Below are positions 60,444-64,000 of a stretch of DNA of 64,000 bases, in pieces. The DNA is from Flavobacteriaceae bacterium (GTDB lineage Bacteria > Bacteroidota > Bacteroidia > Flavobacteriales > Flavobacteriaceae). Every line of letters starts with the position of its first letter. Positions within the stretch are counted from its first letter, which is position 1. The translations under genes and the position numbers were made by a program. The notes below the pieces were generated by a model that was not told where the DNA came from, made no database searches, and saw only the letters and a program-made list of their open reading frames with translations. The DNA is taken from NCBI GenBank assembly GCA_028284005.1, contig JANQSO010000001.1, positions 186,001-250,000 on the forward strand. Reading direction: 5' to 3'.

Positions 60444-63400
60444 ATGCAAAATAAAGGACTAATTACAGTATTTGCTATATTATTTGGATTGGTAAGTTTG
60501 TACCAACTATCCTTCACGTATATTGCAAACAAGGTTGAAGATGATGCAAAAGTGTTTGCAGACAGTAAATTCCCGGCAGATCAACCTGAGGAAAGAGACA
60601 TTGCAGAACTTCGATATTTAGACTCTTTAGCCAAAGAGCCTGTCTTTTTAGGGATTGATTACAAAACTGCTAAGGAAAAAGAGCTTAACAAAGGTTTGGA
60701 CCTCAAGGGGGGGATCAATGTGATCCTTCAGATCTCAGTAAAGGATATCTTAAGAGGATTGGCCAACAATTCTAAAGATGCTGCATTCAATCAAGCGTTA
60801 GCAAATGCGACCGAGCTTCAGAAAAGCAGCCAGGATACTTATTTAGAATCCTTTTTCGAAGCATTTGAAGCCCTTCCGGGAGACAATAGATTAGCCTCTC
60901 AGAATATATTCTTCAACAAAAATTTGGAGGGCGAGATTGAAGCCAGCATGACCAATGATCAGGTAAAAACCAAGATCGAAGATAAAATTGATGAGGCCAT
61001 TACCTCCGCATTCGAGGTATTAAGAAAGCGTATCGATAAATTTGGAGTAACTCAGCCTAATATTCAACGTTTAGGAAAATCTGCTCGTATCCTGGTAGAA
61101 TTACCTGGAGCAAAAGATATTGAGCGAACCAAAAATTTATTGCAGAGTACTGCTCAGTTAGAATTTTGGGAAGTATACAAAAGCGAGGAAATGTCAGGCT
61201 TTATCATTCAGGCAGAACAAGTAGTAAAAGATCTTACTGTTGCTGAAACCCCTGAAGAAGAAGTTCAGGATACTACTGCTACCGAAGATGACGAGATCAA
61301 TGAACTGCTAAAAGGAGAAGATGCTGAAGAAGCGGAAATCGCAACTGAAAAAGATAATCCTATACAATCAAAAATGATATCCGGCGGATTTCAGGGAAGT
61401 CCTATTCTTGCCACTTTCGCTTTAAAGGATACTGCTGTAATCAACAGCTATTTGCGTATGCCGCAGGTAAGAGCTTTGTTACCTGCCGACCAGCGTAACA
61501 CAAAATTTGTTTGGGGAAAACCGGAATATAATGATGCTGTTTTAGAAGAGGTCACAGGTCTATATGCTTTAAAAGTGGGCCGTGATGGTGAGCCACCTTT
61601 AGGAGGCGCCGTAGTTGTAGATGCGCAGCAATCTTATGACCAGGTAGGCCGTGTAGCCGTAGACATGCAAATGAACGGACGGGGTGCTAAGATCTGGGAA
61701 GAAATGACAGGGAAGGCTTTTAATACTCAAAGCCAAATTGCAATTGTATTGGATGACATTGTATATTCTGCACCCGGGGTAACATCAGGGCCTATTTCAG
61801 GAGGACGTAGTTCTATTACGGGAGATTTCACAATTACTGAAGGACAGGATTTGGCAAATGTACTGCGTGCAGGTAAATTACCGGCTTCAGCAGAAATTAT
61901 CCAGGGAGAGGTTGTTGGTCCTACATTAGGGCAGGAAGCTATTGACAGCGGAATATTCTCTTTTGTTCTGGCATTGGCCTTCGTATTACTTTGGATGATC
62001 TTCTACTATGGGAAAGCAGGTCTTTTCGCAGACGTTGCACTCGTAGTGAACATCTTATTTATATTTGGAATCTTAGCAGGATTAGGAGCCGTGTTAACAC
62101 TTCCTGGTATTGCCGGTATTGTTTTAACCATTGGTATCTCGGTAGATGCGAACGTACTTATATTTGAGCGTATCCGGGAAGAACTTGCCAAAGGAAAAGC
62201 TCAGAAAGACGCTATTAAGGATGGTTTCAATAATGCATTGTCCTCTATCTTAGATGCAAACATTACTACAGGATTAACAGGTCTGATCTTATTGGTATTT
62301 GGTACCGGGCCTATTAAAGGATTTGCAACTACTTTATTGATAGGTATTCTTACCTCTTTATTCACTGCGATATTTATCACAAGATTATTTATTGACAGTT
62401 ATACTAAGAACGGAAAACCATTACCGTGTTCAACCTCGTTTACAAAGAACTTATTTAAAAACGTGAATATCAATTTCCTTGGAAAACGTAAGATCGCTTA
62501 TGTAATTTCAGGAATCTTGATCCTTATAAGTTTAGGTTCTTTATTTACTGTTGGATTAAATCAAGGTGTTGACTTTGTAGGAGGGCGTACTTATACGGTT
62601 CGTTTTGATAAGGATGTAGATGCTCCTAAAATTCAGGAAGAACTTATTGCCGTATACGGTAGTGCCGAAGCAAAGACATACGGAGGGGATAACCAATTAA
62701 AGATCACTACCAAATACAAAGTAGATGATAGTGGTGCCGAGGTTGATGAAGAAATCGAAAGAATGCTTTACGAAGGACTAAAATCACACCTTCCTTCAGA
62801 TATGACCTATGCAGATTTTACAGCAGATTCAGAAGGAAAAGAAGTGGGTAGAATGGAGTACTATAAAGTAAGTCCTACTATTGCAGATGATATCAAAAAA
62901 TCATCTTTCTGGGCTGTATTGGGGTCTTTGATAGTAGTATTCCTGTATATCTTGTTACGATTCAGAAGATGGCAATTTAGTTTAGGTGCCGTAACAGCAG
63001 TATTCCATGATGTATTGATAGTATTGGGTATCTTCTCATTAACGTACAAGATCATGCCATTCAATATGGAAATTGACCAATCTTTTATTGCTGCGATATT
63101 AACTGTAATTGGATATTCATTGAATGATACCGTGGTAGTATTTGACCGTATTCGTGAATATTTTAACGAACATTCCTCGTGGAAGATGAACCGCGTTATT
63201 AATGCAGCTTTGAATAGTACATTAAGCCGTACGTTAAATACGTCTATGACTACATTGATAGTGTTATTATGTATCTTCTTCCTCGGTGCGGAATCTATCC
63301 GCGGGTTGATCTTTGCATTAATTGTCGGGGTGTTGGTAGGTACATATTCATCTTTGTTCATTGCAACTCCGGTAATGTACGATACTGTTAAAAAGAAAGG

Positions 63401-63446
63401 AATTGATCTTACAGATAAAAAGAAAGAGGTAAAAACAGAAGAATAA
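60444..63446 (+). CDS. secDF: Protein translocase subunit SecDF (fused SecD-SecF)
   Basis: A 1000-residue inner-membrane protein. The SecD half has the D1 motif DLKGG near residues 85-90 and DANVLIFERIREE; the SecF half begins near 672 and contains GVDFVGG and NDTVVVFDRIRE. About twelve transmembrane segments are present. It uses the proton gradient to aid export through SecYEG. An unusually acidic insert lies at about 268-305. A terminator follows 22 nt after the stop. Confidence 0.96.
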   Translation: MQNKGLITVFAILFGLVSLYQLSFTYIANKVEDDAKVFADSKFPADQPEERDIAELRYLDSLAKEPVFLGIDYKTAKEKELNKGLDLKGGINVILQISVKDILRGLANNSKDAAFNQALANATELQKSSQDTYLESFFEAFEALPGDNRLASQNIFFNKNLEGEIEASMTNDQVKTKIEDKIDEAITSAFEVLRKRIDKFGVTQPNIQRLGKSARILVELPGAKDIERTKNLLQSTAQLEFWEVYKSEEMSGFIIQAEQVVKDLTVAETPEEEVQDTTATEDDEINELLKGEDAEEAEIATEKDNPIQSKMISGGFQGSPILATFALKDTAVINSYLRMPQVRALLPADQRNTKFVWGKPEYNDAVLEEVTGLYALKVGRDGEPPLGGAVVVDAQQSYDQVGRVAVDMQMNGRGAKIWEEMTGKAFNTQSQIAIVLDDIVYSAPGVTSGPISGGRSSITGDFTITEGQDLANVLRAGKLPASAEIIQGEVVGPTLGQEAIDSGIFSFVLALAFVLLWMIFYYGKAGLFADVALVVNILFIFGILAGLGAVLTLPGIAGIVLTIGISVDANVLIFERIREELAKGKAQKDAIKDGFNNALSSILDANITTGLTGLILLVFGTGPIKGFATTLLIGILTSLFTAIFITRLFIDSYTKNGKPLPCSTSFTKNLFKNVNINFLGKRKIAYVISGILILISLGSLFTVGLNQGVDFVGGRTYTVRFDKDVDAPKIQEELIAVYGSAEAKTYGGDNQLKITTKYKVDDSGAEVDEEIERMLYEGLKSHLPSDMTYADFTADSEGKEVGRMEYYKVSPTIADDIKKSSFWAVLGSLIVVFLYILLRFRRWQFSLGAVTAVFHDVLIVLGIFSLTYKIMPFNMEIDQSFIAAILTVIGYSLNDTVVVFDRIREYFNEHSSWKMNRVINAALNSTLSRTLNTSMTTLIVLLCIFFLGAESIRGLIFALIVGVLVGTYSSLFIATPVMYDTVKKKGIDLTDKKKEVKTEE

Positions 63447-63468
63447 TCCATTTACTTCTTTGTAATAT

Positions 63469-63501
63469 AAAAAACCCTTCACAAGTAGTGAAGGGTTTTT
63501 T
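63469..63501 (+). terminator. Bidirectional terminator between secDF and the DUF192 gene
   Basis: A perfect 14-bp stem, AAAAAACCCTTCAC (63469-63482) with GTGAAGGGTTTTTT (63488-63501), and a 5-nt loop. It can act on both convergent transcripts. Confidence 0.9.
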
Positions 63502-63529
63502 ATTGAAACAGAAACAGTTTCCTTGAGTA

Positions 63530-64000
63530 CTATTTTGGTGTTTTCTTCCAATCAATTTTATCACCATTCTGAAGGCCCCATTGATCACTTAGGCCCGCGT
63601 TAACCTCTAAAACATAGAGAGCAGGTGCATTAGATGGTAATGAAGCTTCGTTGAACGGCTGTGCATTTTTTTGAATGCTTACAATTTCATTTTTACTGTT
63701 AATAAAGATAATGTCCAACGCAAACTCTGTGTTCTTCATATAAAATGAACGAGGCCTTTCATCTTTAAAAACAAATAACATTGCCTGATCTGAAGGCATA
63801 GATTTGCGATACATTAAACCGGTTTCGGTTTGATAGGCATCATCTGCAATTTCAATATCCAAATGCGCCACCACCGAATCATTATCGGCTTTCAGCAAGC
63901 TTAGTTCACCCTCTTTTGTAAAAGTGACCTCTTTTGTTAGCACTTTCTGTTCGGCTTTTTCTTTACAACTGTTAAAAGACAGTAGAGCACTTACTAAAGC
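63530..64000 (-). CDS. DUF192-domain lipoprotein (5' end outside window)
   Basis: The visible 156 codons lie in one frame that continues past the window edge, so the start is outside. A lipobox LSFNSC is followed by a charged linker and the DUF192 domain (YQTETGLMYRKSMPSDQAMLFVF, then FYMKNTEFALDIIF). A GTG at 63943 could pass as a start but lies after the lipobox Cys, so the true start is upstream. The domain is of unknown function, found in exported proteins. Confidence 0.85.
   Translation of the reverse strand, partial: ALVSALLSFNSCKEKAEQKVLTKEVTFTKEGELSLLKADNDSVVAHLDIEIADDAYQTETGLMYRKSMPSDQAMLFVFKDERPRSFYMKNTEFALDIIFINSKNEIVSIQKNAQPFNEASLPSNAPALYVLEVNAGLSDQWGLQNGDKIDWKKTPK

Overview
The window is a chromosomal segment from a member of the Bacteroidota, most likely the family Flavobacteriaceae. 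The evidence is AT-rich intergenic DNA, A-rich start regions without Shine-Dalgarno motifs, repeated promoter elements of the TAnnTTTG (-7) type, a fused SecDF, zinc-ligand-free forms of L36 and S14, a FecR/ECF-sigma/TonB-receptor cassette and many small lipoproteins and secreted proteins. No rRNA, tRNA, CRISPR array, insertion sequence or prophage was found.

Region 1 (1-16.5 kb) is one uninterrupted same-strand run of translation genes, a fused str-S10-spc-alpha arrangement: rpsG (cut at its 5' end), fusA, rpsJ, rplC-D-W-B, rpsS, rplV, rpsC, rplP, rpmC, rpsQ, rplN-X-E, rpsN, rpsH, rplF-R, rpsE, rpmD, rplO, secY, infA, rpmJ, rpsM-K-D, rpoA, rplQ. It ends at a strong hairpin terminator. The few larger gaps (rpsJ-rplC, rpsN-rpsH, rpsK-rpsD, rpoA-rplQ) mostly hold inverted repeats that may be autoregulatory RNA structures.

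Region 2 (16.6-26 kb) is metabolic: carA, enolase, citrate synthase, two arginine-deiminase-superfamily hydrolases (the second CtlX-like) flanking a divergent flavin-type oxidase gene, a MarC-type membrane protein, and argS. The eno-gltA gap holds two palindromes that look like operator or leader elements.

Region 3 (26-36.7 kb) looks like a surface-signalling island. An ECF sigma factor, a FecR anti-sigma factor and a FecA-like TonB receptor with a signalling domain are followed on the same strand by two small secreted proteins of unknown function, a TPR histidine kinase, its response regulator and a lipoprotein. A 591-residue lipoprotein built from two kinds of internal repeat is transcribed divergently from the sigma gene. 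No SusD gene is present, so this is not a standard polysaccharide locus.

Region 4 (36.7-45.6 kb) is accessory: a GNAT acetyltransferase, an M28 peptidase, an ECF42-type sigma factor with its YCII-domain partner and an AHSA1-like protein, then several envelope proteins of unknown function, including a probable outer-membrane barrel paired with a small cytosolic protein.

Region 5 (45.6-64 kb) mixes housekeeping genes (ffh, folD, queE, gyrB, mdh, secDF) with a four-gene operon (lipoprotein, methyltransferase, VOC protein, AI-2E permease), a HerA-like ATPase, a tandem pair of secreted paralogues with a C1q-like C-terminal region, a DUF2911 protein and a DUF192 lipoprotein cut by the right edge. 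Function calls rest on motif recognition and gene order read by eye; no database search was run.
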